A stretch of DNA of 64,000 nucleotides from contig NZ_CP010029.1 in the NCBI RefSeq assembly GCF_001656035.1, positions 1,268,885 to 1,332,884 of the forward strand, given 5' to 3'. This document shows, piece after piece, positions 48,621 to 58,322 of the stretch. Position 1 is the stretch's first letter. Each line of letters starts with the position of its first letter. Made by a program: the position numbers and the translations under genes. The stretch comes from Yersinia entomophaga. GTDB taxonomy: Bacteria; Pseudomonadota; Gammaproteobacteria; Enterobacterales; Enterobacteriaceae. The notes beneath the pieces are model-generated. The model was given only the letters and a program-made list of their open reading frames with translations. It did no database searches and was not told the DNA's origin.

Positions 48621-49028
48621 TTAAATGGTGCAGGCCCCGTCAAGTAGTGCGGTGCCATAAGAATTGTCGATAGTACATAACCAACGTCCGTCCGGTTCAT
48701 GGCGAAAAACGTAAGTCGCTTATCGGGACGCTGTCACCGATCCTCCCTGTCCGTCAGGAAAATGCAACACCGTTTCGATCATCACCAATGCATCGCCCGA
48801 TCCTGCAATAACCTGCATTTCGCCCTGCTCAACCACCAGCCGATCCTGAAAATAATCGGAAATAGCAATAAAAGCCCGACGAATATTGTCCGTTCCTCTG
48901 GCAATCATGCCGGGTTTCGCCACCAGCGCCGTATCTTCCGCATAGTGCTGCATCAGTGCGTCAAAATCTCGGTTAGAAATCGCCTTATCGCAGGTTTCGA
49001 TGATTAAGCGTATGGGATGCGTGGTCAC
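48621..49028 (-). pseudogene. NTF2-like (SnoaL/DUF4440) protein with internal stop
   Basis: NTF2-like small-domain protein of unknown function. Residues 1-102 read normally (DFDALMQHYAEDTALVAKPGM, ARGTDNIRRAFIAI). A TAA at 48720-48722 stops it at ...GGSVTASR, yet the same frame continues for 33 codons with a family-like C-terminus ([32 protein letters not shown]) to a natural stop at 48621. A single nonsense change is the simplest reading. Total would be about 135 residues, normal for the family. Confidence 0.85.
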
Positions 49029-49281
49029 GGATTTCGTCCTTATAAAGATAAAGGCTGAGCATTCCCTTACCTTGGCACCCTTCCGGCATCATAGCTCCCT
49101 CAACTACCCGCCTGCAGGACAGCAACATCGCCTGAACGCAAAAATACTGATTACAGCGTAGGCAAAAGAAATATCGGCTGCCCCACCAGGGTAGTGAGCA
49201 GGAAGATATTGCTATATCATTGATGACTAAGTTTGATTCATGATCACTTATTATTAATTAATTGATAAAAGAGGTATTTCT

Positions 49282-49689
49282 ATGCGCTTACTTCATACCA
49301 TGATCCGCGTCGGTGATTTGCAACGTTCCATCGATTTCTACACCAAGGTATTAGGGATGCGCTTACTGCGTACCAGTGAAAATACTGAATATAAATACTC
49401 GTTGGCTTTCGTTGGCTACAGCGATGAAAGCCAAGGTTCAGTCATTGAACTGACCTATAACTGGGGCGTAGACAGCTACGAAATGGGCACCGCATTCGGT
49501 CATTTGGCGCTGGGCGTAGACGACGTAGCGGCCACCTGTGAGCAAATCCGTCAGGCCGGTGGCAAAGTTACCCGTGAAGCCGGCCCGGTAAAAGGCGGCA
49601 ACACCGTTATAGCCTTCGTTGAAGATCCCGATGGCTATAAAATCGAGCTGATCGAAAATAAAAGCGCCGGTCAGGGTTTAGGCAATTAA
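49282..49689 (+). CDS. gloA: Glyoxalase I
   Basis: Lactoylglutathione lyase converting the methylglyoxal-glutathione hemithioacetal to S-lactoylglutathione. 135 residues as in E. coli. Ni ligands all present: His5 (RLLHTM), Glu56 (SVIELTYNW), His74 (FGHLALG), Glu122 (GYKIELIE). Own promoter region upstream (253 bp). In E. coli it is in the nemRA-gloA operon; here it is separated. Confidence 0.97.
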   Translation: MRLLHTMIRVGDLQRSIDFYTKVLGMRLLRTSENTEYKYSLAFVGYSDESQGSVIELTYNWGVDSYEMGTAFGHLALGVDDVAATCEQIRQAGGKVTREAGPVKGGNTVIAFVEDPDGYKIELIENKSAGQGLGN

Positions 49690-49971
49690 TCGAGCTGCCC
49701 CGTGCTAAAAGCGCCCGAAAGCAATTTCGGGCCGTTGACGTGCAATAGCCGCGAATAGGAAATAGAAGGTCACTGGCGTTAAATCTGATGAGAGTTCCCG
49801 CTCGCACGTTCATACTTGCAGCTAACGCCTTTACTTCCCTGATTTTAGAGCAGGTTTTGATCGCGATCCGGCTTCAACCTTGGCGTCTCCCCCTCTTCTG
49901 ATGATTCCTCCTGCATCGCGCGGAAAAGTTTGACATAATGCGCGCAATATTCGAATGAAGATAAGAAACTA

Positions 49972-50619
49972 ATGGCAGAAAAAAGTGATGTTAACGCCCT
50001 GAGTGGCCGTTTTCGTGGGTATTACCCGGTAGTAATCGACGTCGAAACCGCCGGATTTAATGCCAAAACCGACGCATTGTTAGAAATTGCTGCGGTAACC
50101 TTACAAATGGATCAGGACGGTTGGCTAAAGCGGGATGAAACTCTGCATTTCCACGTTGAACCTTTTGAAGGCGCTAATTTGCAGCCTGAAGCGCTGGCGT
50201 TTAACGGCATCGACCCAACCAATCCGCTGCGCGGCGCCGTGCGGGAATATGATGCATTACACGCCATTTTTAAAGCCGTGCGCAAAGGGCTGAAAGATCA
50301 TGGCTGTAATCGCGCTATCATCGTGGCTCACAATGCCAATTTCGATCATAGCTTTGTGATGGAAGCCGCCGAGCGTGCCAAACTGAAACGCAACCCTTTC
50401 CACCCTTTTGCCACCTTTGATACCGCCGCCCTCAGCGGTTTAGTATTAGGGCAAACCGTGTTGGCTAAAGCCTGCCTGACTGCGGGAATTCCCTTTGATA
50501 GCTCACAGGCGCATTCCGCACTGTATGACACAGAACAAACCGCAGAACTCTTCTGCGAATTGGTTAACCGCTGGAAACGCTTAGGCGGCTGGCCGCTGGC
50601 TATCGCTGACGAATCTTGA
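49972..50619 (+). CDS. rnt: Ribonuclease T
   Basis: DEDDh exonuclease trimming tRNA CCA ends and 3' ends of stable RNAs. 215 residues as in E. coli. Exo [21 protein letters not shown] (Asp23, Glu25), Exo [11 protein letters not shown], Exo [16 protein letters not shown]. No strong ribosome site is seen. In E. coli lhr follows; here an AT-rich spacer and an autotransporter follow. Confidence 0.97.
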   Translation: MAEKSDVNALSGRFRGYYPVVIDVETAGFNAKTDALLEIAAVTLQMDQDGWLKRDETLHFHVEPFEGANLQPEALAFNGIDPTNPLRGAVREYDALHAIFKAVRKGLKDHGCNRAIIVAHNANFDHSFVMEAAERAKLKRNPFHPFATFDTAALSGLVLGQTVLAKACLTAGIPFDSSQAHSALYDTEQTAELFCELVNRWKRLGGWPLAIADES

Positions 50620-51508
50620 GTACAACGGCTCCTTCCCCGAGACGAACGCCCGACTAACCGTCAACTGCCTCTTTAAACGAGGCAGTTTTGCGCGGATTGA
50701 TTCAATATCAAACGCTCATCGCTTTAATCAATTCGAGCCAAATTCTCTTCGCTTTTTTGTTTGCTATGACTTGTCCAGATGACTCAATAGATTATCTCTA
50801 TTACATTCAGTATCCATAAAAAATTTTAATTTTTTCTACTCACTTTATATCCGCTACTAGAAATATTTTATTTAATCTATTAAATATCGCTTTAAAATAA
50901 ATAAAACTCACATATGGAATAACAAAAAAATATCAAATTAGAACTCATAAATTAGATCAAAAAATGATGGAAATAAGAAAAGAATTAAAAGTCACCACCA
51001 CAACATCACAAACAAAGATCCCTCCTAGACAACAAAATAATAGCGTGATAATTTTGGCGGGATATTATTCATTAAGATAGCAGGATGTTATTCATATAAG
51101 TTAATACAATACATCACACAGATAGCATTCTTGATATCAACTAAAACAGCTCCAACGCCAATAAAGCGCAGTACAGTGAACTCAAGCCGGTTACAACTAC
51201 AGCGCAGATGCACCACAACCTGTGGAACTCCGTAGTCTTACGGTCATAAACGTTTCTTCACGAGGAGGCATACGTAAGCAGGATATATGCTGGGAAATAG
51301 TGATAATTAATCAATGAATAAATCTGTGGAAATCATACTGGCAATACCAAAACAATAATCAATTGGCGCAGAGAATAGTAAAAACACGATTACCTCAGCG
51401 TGACTCAATATCTTGAAGAAACATTAACCAATAGAATTCACCTCTACCGGGTGATTTTTATTTCCCTGATACGACACAGTTAATCTATTTAATGGATCAT
51501 TTAATTCT
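50620..51508. other. AT-rich 0.9-kb spacer before the autotransporter
   Basis: Clearly richer in A and T than the surrounding genes, with no substantial open frame on either strand. An unused AGGAGG (51263-51268) precedes only an 8-codon frame (ATG at 51287). Such sequence is typical of H-NS-bound acquired DNA and may hold the autotransporter promoter far upstream. Confidence 0.6.
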
Positions 51509-54130
51509 ATGGATAAAAAACATATTAAAAATCAGATTTTCTCATGCAATGAGACAACGGCAATAATCCACTCCCCTTTAGCTAAAATATCGGCGTTTAT
51601 TATTCTTACCTGCGGCGTTTCTGGCAGCACCTCCGTTCTGGCCGAATACGCGGAATTGGTTAGCGGTGATCAGGTTGTTAGAACAGGAGATGTTATTGAT
51701 TCAGGCGATCGGCAAGCAGTGGAAAATGGCGGTAAAAGCCAAGACGCGACAATAAATCAACGGGGCGTACAAATTGTTCGCAAACACGGTACAACATATG
51801 GAACGACTATAAATAAGGATGGAGTCCAGAGCCTGTATGGCAATGGAATCGCCGACTTCACCACCATTAATCCCGGTGGAGAACAAGAGATTGGGTTCAG
51901 AGGTCTGGCTAAAAAAACCAAAATAAACGGCGGCACACAAACAATCCATGATGCGGGATTTTCCGCATATGCGGTGATCGAGCAAGATGGAACGCAGTCT
52001 ATCCAAAATGAAGGGTTAGCCTACGGTACGACCATTGAAAGCGGAAATCAGCATGTGGCAAAAGGAGGTACAGCCGCTCACAGCACGGTAAAAGGCCGCG
52101 GCAGACTGAACGTAAGCGCCGGTGGCCGGCTTACGGGTAAAACACTCATCCTTGAACAGGGAACGTTAAACTTTACAGCCGAAAGCTCAGAGGATGTTTT
52201 ACGCAATGACGGGCAACTGATATTTCAACGCGATGATTACACTCTGGATTTTGGCTTAGGCGGGAGCGGCTCCAGCGCTGTGGTACAAAATAGTCCCGGC
52301 AACACATTAACCCTGACCCAACCGAGCCACTACTTCTCGGAAACAATAATCAAGCAAGGTACCGTTAAAGCCGCAGAAAAACATGTACTCAGCCCAAACT
52401 CTCAGTTTGCAATCCATTCTAATGCGACTCTGGACTTAGGCGGTTTTGATCAAAAGCTTATCGCCCTAAATAATAACGGGACAGTCAATTTCGGCCATTC
52501 AGATAAAAGGGGGACGACATTAATCGTCACCGGTGACTACAGCAGTCACTTTGGTCTGTTGCACATGAACGCGACGTTGGCAGGCGACAGCTCCCTTGGC
52601 GATAAGCTTATTGTGGAAGGTAATACGTCAGGCCATACGTACGTACAGGTGAACAATCTGGGCGGCAGTGGCGCAAAAACGCTTAATGGCATTGAGTTAA
52701 TTACTGTAGCGGGCATGTCTGACGGTGTATTTGTTAAAAACAGCCGTATTGTGGCAGGCAGTTATGAATATGACTTACACAGAGGTTCGGGGGATAACCA
52801 ATCGAATTGGTATCTCAGTAGCAACATGACTGATGACCATACGATAGGAGTCGACGACGTCGAAGCTGAAGAAAGTAGCCTCGATACCCCGCTGGCCCCC
52901 ATTCCCACACTCACCGATGACGATGAGCTAATCGATGACAATGAGCTAACGGACGAAGAGCCAGAAACAAGCAGCCCAGACACCCCGCACGTTGTCGATC
53001 CTGAAATAAGTGTCTCTGAAATAAATGATAATGATATTGACGCATTACCTATCACAGATCCGGAAATAAACAATCCCAATACCACTCCCGTGTCAGAGAT
53101 ACCCAGCATTCCCGCCGGGTCTGATGCAGATCCTGATGTGGATACGAATGTCATGACCTTACGCCCGGAAGCCGCAGCCTACGGCGCCAATCTGTCTGCA
53201 GCGAATAATCTGTTTATAACGAGTCTGAATGACCGTTTAGGCGAAACACACTACACAGACGTACATACGGGAGAACGGAGAGCCACCAGCATGTGGCTGC
53301 GTAATGAAGGCGGACACCAACGCACCCGCGAATCGCAGGGGCAACTGAGCAGCCTGACTAATCGCTATGTTGTGCAACTGGGAGGCGATATTGCCCAATG
53401 GAGTGATAATGCCTGGGGGCATTTCCGGTTGGGGATTATGGCTGGTTACGGCAACAGCAAAAGTAAAACCGAATCCCGAGTCTCCGGTTATAACGCTCGT
53501 TCCTCCATCGACGGCTATAGCACCGGTTTATACAGCACTTGGTATGCCAACAGCGAAGAAAAAAGCGGTTTGTATTTAGACAGTTGGGTCCAATATAGCT
53601 GGTTTAACAACAGTATTAGCGGGCAGGAACTGGCAACCGAAAGGTACAAATCCAAAGGTCTGACCGCATCAGTGGAAAGCGGTTATACCTTCAAGCTCGC
53701 GGGAAACATGGCCAGAAATGCCGCGTACTTTATTCAGCCCAAAGCACAAATGATCTGGATGGGCGTCAAAGCCGATGAACACAAAGAGGAAAACGGCAGC
53801 TATATATCCGGTGTCGGTCAGGGGAACATCCAAACCCGTCTGGGGGTGAAAGCCTTTATGAACGGCTACAGCGATTTGGATAAAGGTAACAATAGGATTT
53901 TCCAACCTTTTATCGAAGCCACCTGGCTCCACAATACCAAAAGCTTCGGTACGACCTTGGATAGCATGACGGTACAACAGAGTGGAACAGCCAATATTGG
54001 CGAGCTGAAATTGGGCGTTGAAGGTCACATCAGTGAAAAGCTTGGCCTGTGGGGGAATGTTGGCCAGCAGATAGGTGGACAGGGATATAGCGATACCGCC
54101 GTCATTTTAGGCGTCAAATATCAATTTTGA
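51509..54130 (+). CDS. AIDA-type autotransporter adhesin
   Basis: Type Va secretion protein, 873 residues. A long basic N-terminal lead then hydrophobic signal (about 1-46, ending TSVLA). Passenger with several about 19-residue AIDA repeats (about 60-205: pattern ...TxIxxxGxQxxxxxGxA), a pertactin-like beta-helix (about 205-445), an acidic Asp/Glu/Pro/Thr linker (about 447-545), then a 12-stranded barrel (about 570-873) starting RRATSMWLRNEGGHQR and ending in LGVKYQF with terminal Phe. Function is likely adhesion or aggregation by family; target unknown. Placed where E. coli has lhr, with AT-rich flank, suggesting acquisition. Weak ribosome site. Confidence 0.92.
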   Translation: MDKKHIKNQIFSCNETTAIIHSPLAKISAFIILTCGVSGSTSVLAEYAELVSGDQVVRTGDVIDSGDRQAVENGGKSQDATINQRGVQIVRKHGTTYGTTINKDGVQSLYGNGIADFTTINPGGEQEIGFRGLAKKTKINGGTQTIHDAGFSAYAVIEQDGTQSIQNEGLAYGTTIESGNQHVAKGGTAAHSTVKGRGRLNVSAGGRLTGKTLILEQGTLNFTAESSEDVLRNDGQLIFQRDDYTLDFGLGGSGSSAVVQNSPGNTLTLTQPSHYFSETIIKQGTVKAAEKHVLSPNSQFAIHSNATLDLGGFDQKLIALNNNGTVNFGHSDKRGTTLIVTGDYSSHFGLLHMNATLAGDSSLGDKLIVEGNTSGHTYVQVNNLGGSGAKTLNGIELITVAGMSDGVFVKNSRIVAGSYEYDLHRGSGDNQSNWYLSSNMTDDHTIGVDDVEAEESSLDTPLAPIPTLTDDDELIDDNELTDEEPETSSPDTPHVVDPEISVSEINDNDIDALPITDPEINNPNTTPVSEIPSIPAGSDADPDVDTNVMTLRPEAAAYGANLSAANNLFITSLNDRLGETHYTDVHTGERRATSMWLRNEGGHQRTRESQGQLSSLTNRYVVQLGGDIAQWSDNAWGHFRLGIMAGYGNSKSKTESRVSGYNARSSIDGYSTGLYSTWYANSEEKSGLYLDSWVQYSWFNNSISGQELATERYKSKGLTASVESGYTFKLAGNMARNAAYFIQPKAQMIWMGVKADEHKEENGSYISGVGQGNIQTRLGVKAFMNGYSDLDKGNNRIFQPFIEATWLHNTKSFGTTLDSMTVQQSGTANIGELKLGVEGHISEKLGLWGNVGQQIGGQGYSDTAVILGVKYQF

Positions 54131-54210
54131 TCCATGAGTCACTCATCAACATTCTGGTAATCAAACCAATATCGGTTGTTCAGTATAGAACTCTCTAATC
54201 AGCGGCAATA

Positions 54211-54240
54211 AAAATGGGTGGCCTTGGCCACCCATTTTTT
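54211..54240. terminator. Bidirectional autotransporter/grxD terminator
   Basis: Long stem AAAATGGGTGGC / GCCACCCATTTT with 4-nt loop between convergent genes, T tract on both sides. Confidence 0.93.
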
Positions 54241-54269
54241 ACGTTCTAACTTATCAGATAATCGCGCGC

Positions 54270-54617
54270 TTATTCAGCCGCCTGATCTTCCTGTGAACGG
54301 TATTTGTCAGCGGTTTCTTTTAATAATTGCTGCAATTCGCCACGTTGATACATTTCGATCATAATGTCGCAGCCGCCGATTAACTCACCGTCGATCCACA
54401 GCTGTGGGAAAGTTGGCCAGTTAGCGTATTTTGGCATTTCAGCGCGAATATCCGGGTTTTGCAGGATATCCACATAGGCAAAACGTTCACCACAGGCAGA
54501 CAGCGCCTGTACAGCCTGAGCGGAAAAACCGCAGCTAGGCAATTTAGGCGAGCCTTTCATGTACAGCAGGATTGGGTTCTCTGCTACCTGGCGCTGAATT
54601 TTTTCAATCGTTGTCAT
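54270..54617 (-). CDS. grxD: Monothiol glutaredoxin GrxD
   Basis: 115-residue CGFS glutaredoxin that binds a [2Fe-2S] cluster with glutathione and BolA and moves clusters. CGFS at residues 29-32, WPTFPQLWIDGELIGGCDI C-terminal block present. ATG 54617 is chosen by alignment; a frame 5 codons longer reads MRKQE. In E. coli RyhB represses grxD. Confidence 0.97.
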   Translation of the reverse strand: MTTIEKIQRQVAENPILLYMKGSPKLPSCGFSAQAVQALSACGERFAYVDILQNPDIRAEMPKYANWPTFPQLWIDGELIGGCDIMIEMYQRGELQQLLKETADKYRSQEDQAAE

Positions 54618-55055
54618 CTCTTGCTTCCTCAAGCCATATTATGGCTAACACTGACGTCATTGCGCTTAGCCGTAATAACAATCTATTTGTTGCGTTCAGG
54701 TTATTGTAACGACTGTGGCGCCCCGAATAAAACGCCATTTTTTGCAGGGTTTTATCACATCGCGCCTATCTGAATAGGCTCCGCTACATAAATACTCATT
54801 GAGAATAACATTTTTACTTCAGCAAATTCAGGAATATCTTTTATAGCCCCCGATTCCAGGATGAAAGCTAACACTATGACAAATGGTTATTTATGACGCA
54901 TTAGCTGCATAAAAAGGCGGCAATTGACAAGCCATTAACGTTTTCTCACAAAATCTATTAGAATCATATAGCTCTCCGCTTTTTTATACGGCGAGTTTCA
55001 GCAATACTGTGAGTCTTCCATCATCCATTTCAGGGTCAAGGTTGGTAGCGTTATT
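54618..55055. other. grxD-mepH divergent intergenic region
   Basis: Holds the two divergent promoters. No gene, hairpin with T tract or recognised operator found by eye. Confidence 0.35.
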
Positions 55056-55898
55056 ATGCGTTTATTCTTCACGCTCTTTGTGCTGCTGTTTACCCAGCTA
55101 TTTTTAAATCTGGCACATGCTTCGCCGCAGGCGCGCGTATCTGCCGACCAGAAAAAAAGCCATGTGAGTCAGGCTAGCCCTGACGATCGCAAAAAACGGA
55201 AAGTCGATAATAAAAGCAGCAGTAAGAAAGTTAAGCCAGTGACCCAAATTAAAAAGAAAGTTACGGCTAAAACCGCGGCTAAATCGACGACGGGTAAAGT
55301 AAGCAAAACCAAAACAACCGCCAACGCGAAAACCTTAACCCAAAAGAAAAGCGTTACGGCTAAAAAAAACGTTACCCGTAAAGAAACGAAAGTGGCTTAT
55401 GGGCGACATCGAAATAGCACGAGCAAAAAAGCAGCGGCAGAATTACTCGCGAATAACAAACTAAAACTCAGTCCGGCACATAAAAAGCGCTATCAGCACG
55501 CCAAACAGACGGCGATGAGTAAGCTGATGAAACAAGTTGGGAAACCCTATCGCTGGGGGGGATCTTCGCCGAATACCGGGTTTGACTGTAGCGGACTCAT
55601 TTATTATGCCTACAAAGATGTGGTCAGAATAAAAATGCCGCGCACCGCGAATGAAATGTACCACCTGCGCGATGCCGCGCCGGTTAAACGCGCAGAGCTG
55701 GAAAGTGGCGATCTGGTGTTCTTCAATATTGCTAATCGCGGCGTCGCCGATCACGTTGGAGTTTATTTAGGCAACGGGAAATTTATCCAGTCTCCGCGTA
55801 CCGGCGAAGAAATTCGCATCAGTATGTTAGATAACGATTACTGGCAAGGCCATTACGTTGGGGCGCGCCGCGTCGTGACCCCTAAAACTATTCGCTAA
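55056..55898 (+). CDS. mepH: Murein DD-endopeptidase MepH (NlpC/P60)
   Basis: Exported peptidoglycan hydrolase cutting D-Ala-mDAP cross-links during growth. 280 residues (271 in E. coli). Signal peptide (about 1-22, LFFTLFVLLFTQLFLNLAHA). A Lys/Thr/Ser-rich basic low-complexity stretch (about 25-150) follows, then the NlpC/P60 domain with catalytic Cys178 (FDCSGLIYYAY) and His233 (VADHVGVYLG). The basic linker is longer than in E. coli. Hairpin terminator follows. Confidence 0.93.
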   Translation: MRLFFTLFVLLFTQLFLNLAHASPQARVSADQKKSHVSQASPDDRKKRKVDNKSSSKKVKPVTQIKKKVTAKTAAKSTTGKVSKTKTTANAKTLTQKKSVTAKKNVTRKETKVAYGRHRNSTSKKAAAELLANNKLKLSPAHKKRYQHAKQTAMSKLMKQVGKPYRWGGSSPNTGFDCSGLIYYAYKDVVRIKMPRTANEMYHLRDAAPVKRAELESGDLVFFNIANRGVADHVGVYLGNGKFIQSPRTGEEIRISMLDNDYWQGHYVGARRVVTPKTIR

Positions 55899-55943
55899 AA
55901 CTATTTGCTAAACGTACTCGTTAAAATCATGCTCTCAAACTTT

Positions 55944-55973
55944 CGCTCCGCCGGTTTATTGGCCGTCGGAGCG
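55944..55973 (+). terminator. mepH terminator
   Basis: Stem CGCTCCGCCGG / CCGTCGGAGCG with one mismatch and an 8-nt loop, followed by TTTCT. Between it and sodB (to 56198) no gene is seen. Confidence 0.75.
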
Positions 55974-56194
55974 TTTCTACCCGGCTCTCAGCCCCTGTGT
56001 TCCACCAATCGAATAACCCATCGCCAATCACTTTAACTCTGTGTGGTTAAACCTGGTTTTCCAGTGGGAAATTGATAATATTGATACCCATAACAACTAT
56101 ATGACAATTATTTATCCGCTCGTCGCCACCGGGATCGCCCTGGCGCATCCGGTGATTTGATGGGCAAACACCCTGAGTCATCCCGAAAGGAGAA

Positions 56195-56203
56195 AGCAAT
56201 GTC
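56195..56203 (+). promoter_or_regulatory. Predicted RyhB pairing site on sodB mRNA
   Basis: AGCAATGTC over the sodB start codon is perfectly complementary to GACATTGCT of the RyhB-type RNA (9898-9906, minus strand). In E. coli RyhB pairs at this same place, blocking translation and triggering decay. Confidence 0.8.
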
Positions 56204-56777
56204 TTTTGAATTACCTGCACTGCCTTATGCAAAGAACGCCCTTGAGCCTCATATCTCGGCAGAAACGCTGGATTATCACTACGGCAAGCACCACAACACC
56301 TACGTGGTAAACCTGAATAATTTGATTAAAGATACCGAGTTTGCTGGTCAATCGCTGGAAGAGATCGTAAAAACCTCCACTGGCGGTATCTTCAATAACG
56401 CCGCTCAAGTATGGAATCACACCTTCTACTGGAACTGCCTGGCGCCAAACGCCGGTGGCGAACCGAAGGGCGCAGTAGCCGAAGCGATCGCCGCATCTTT
56501 TGGGTCTTTCGCGGAGTTCAAACAACAGTTTACCGATGCTGCCGTGAAAAACTTTGGCGCGGGTTGGACCTGGCTGGTGAAAAAACCGGACGGCTCGCTG
56601 GCGATCGTGAGCACTTCTAATGCAGCAACGCCGCTAACCACTTCGGATAAACCATTGCTGACTGTCGATGTGTGGGAGCACGCTTACTATATCGATTACC
56701 GCAATGCGCGGCCGACTTATCTGGAAAACTTCTGGGCGCTGGTTAACTGGGCGTTCGTAGAGAAAAATCTGGCCTGA
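56199..56777 (+). CDS. sodB: Iron superoxide dismutase SodB
   Basis: Cytoplasmic FeSOD. ATG 56199 gives 192 residues (193 in E. coli) with AAAGGAG upstream. Metal ligands: His in YGKHHNTYV, His in VWNHTFYWN, Asp/His in [21 protein letters not shown] has Gln at position 69, the mark of the iron type. Hairpin at 56794-56818 follows. Confidence 0.98.
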   Translation: MSFELPALPYAKNALEPHISAETLDYHYGKHHNTYVVNLNNLIKDTEFAGQSLEEIVKTSTGGIFNNAAQVWNHTFYWNCLAPNAGGEPKGAVAEAIAASFGSFAEFKQQFTDAAVKNFGAGWTWLVKKPDGSLAIVSTSNAATPLTTSDKPLLTVDVWEHAYYIDYRNARPTYLENFWALVNWAFVEKNLA

Positions 56778-56856
56778 TTAGCTGGCTAATATCAAGGGCG
56801 GATAACGGCTCCGCCCTTCTCGCTCAAAATCTGTACAGCTCTAAAACAGTCAGGGT

Positions 56857-56946
56857 TTAGTTCATTACCGCTGTAAAGCTAAAGATCATAATCACTGCCA
56901 ACGAACCAATAGTAGTAATCAATGACATTTTCAGATCAGTATCCAT
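56857..56946 (-). CDS. ynhF: Small membrane protein YnhF
   Basis: 29-residue protein reading MDTDLKMSLITTIGSLAVIM then a short hydrophobic tail to VMN. Length and start match E. coli YnhF (MSTDLKFSLVTTI), a known inner-membrane small protein also lying between sodB and purR. GAGGAG-like GAGGAGT (minus strand) precedes the ATG. It is too short for usual gene callers. Function unknown. Confidence 0.88.
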   Translation of the reverse strand: MDTDLKMSLITTIGSLAVIMIFSFTAVMN

Positions 56947-57215
56947 ATAAACTCCTCAGTCGGTTAATTTGGGTGGATAAAGGCACATAGTTAGTGTGTA
57001 AAACGATTTTCCCACAGTTCGAGAATAAAATCTTGTTATCATTACTCACTTTATAACGTTGATTAGATCTTTCACTTTTTCTTTAAATCGGCCAAAATCC
57101 GCAGTTCATTACTGCGTACCGACCAATAACGCCTAAAAACCCCTTTCAGACTAGCGCGCTGACGAAAATAACCAGCGGAACTGATGATATCTGTCTGAAA
57201 GGGTTCGAACAACGC

Positions 57216-57231
57216 AGGCAAACGATTAACA
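57216..57231. promoter_or_regulatory. PurR box upstream of purR
   Basis: AGGCAAACGATTAACA matches the PurR consensus (GCAAACG-TT core) and lies 47 bp upstream of the purR ATG; autorepression is known in E. coli. Confidence 0.7.
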
Positions 57232-57277
57232 TAATACTTACCTGCTGTAACAGGTCAGTTTAGGAGTCATTCTTTTT

Positions 57278-58303
57278 ATGGCAACGATTAAAGATGTGGC
57301 CAAACGCGCGGGCGTTTCCACCACCACCGTTTCGCACGTCATCAATAAAACACGTTTCGTCGCCGAAGACACCAAGGCCGCCGTGTGGGCCGCCATTAAA
57401 GAGCTGCACTATTCGCCCAGTGCCGTCGCACGAAGCCTGAAAGTCAATCACACTAAATCGATTGGTTTGCTAGCCACTTCCAGCGAAGCACCCTATTTTG
57501 CGGAAGTGATCGAAGCGGTAGAAAATAGCTGCTATAGCAAAGGCTATACGCTGATTTTGTGTAACTCTCATAATAATCTGGATAAGCAGAAAGCGTATCT
57601 GGCTATGCTGGCGCAAAAACGCGTCGACGGTTTGCTGGTAATGTGTTCCGAGTATCCAGAGCAACTGTTGGGCATGCTGGAAGATTATCGCAATATTCCG
57701 ATGGTAGTCATGGATTGGGGCACCGCGCGCGGCGATTTTACCGACTCCATTATTGATAATGCCTTTGAAGGCGGTTATTTGGCTGGCCGTTATCTGATTG
57801 AACGCGGTCATCGCGATATTGGAGCCATTCCGGGGCAACTGGCTCGCAATACTGGCGGTGGGCGTCATCAGGGCTTTATCAAAGCGTTGGAAGAAGCCAA
57901 TATTAAACTGCGTGATGAATGGGTGGTTCAAGGGGATTTTGAACCGGAATCCGGTTATAAAGCCATGCATCAAATCCTAACGCAGAAACATCGCCCAACC
58001 GCGGTATTCTGCGGCGGCGATATTATGGCTATGGGCGCTATTTGTGCTGCCGATGAATTAGGTTTACGCGTTCCGCAGGATATTTCGGTGATCGGATATG
58101 ACAATGTGCGAAATGCGCGCTATTTCTCACCGGCACTGACCACTATTCATCAGCCAAAAGAACGTTTGGGCGAAAGCGCCTTTGCAATGTTGCTGGATCG
58201 CATTGTCAGCAAACGTGAAGATCCCCAAACCATTGAAGTACATCCAAAACTGGTTGAACGCCGTTCTGTTGCTGATGGTCCTTTCCGCGATTATCGTCGT
58301 TAA
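57278..58303 (+). CDS. purR: Purine repressor PurR
   Basis: LacI-family repressor using hypoxanthine/guanine as corepressor, 341 residues as in E. coli. HTH and hinge [20 protein letters not shown], then the sugar-binding-like core with [12 protein letters not shown] and [11 protein letters not shown]. Converges on punR. A PUR box is upstream. Confidence 0.98.
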   Translation: MATIKDVAKRAGVSTTTVSHVINKTRFVAEDTKAAVWAAIKELHYSPSAVARSLKVNHTKSIGLLATSSEAPYFAEVIEAVENSCYSKGYTLILCNSHNNLDKQKAYLAMLAQKRVDGLLVMCSEYPEQLLGMLEDYRNIPMVVMDWGTARGDFTDSIIDNAFEGGYLAGRYLIERGHRDIGAIPGQLARNTGGGRHQGFIKALEEANIKLRDEWVVQGDFEPESGYKAMHQILTQKHRPTAVFCGGDIMAMGAICAADELGLRVPQDISVIGYDNVRNARYFSPALTTIHQPKERLGESAFAMLLDRIVSKREDPQTIEVHPKLVERRSVADGPFRDYRR

Positions 58304-58322
58304 AACCGCTGTGGGAAGCCGT

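Noticed and set aside
50620..51508. CRISPR array or phage attachment site in the AT-rich spacer
   Set aside because: No regularly spaced direct repeats, no tRNA and no integrase nearby.
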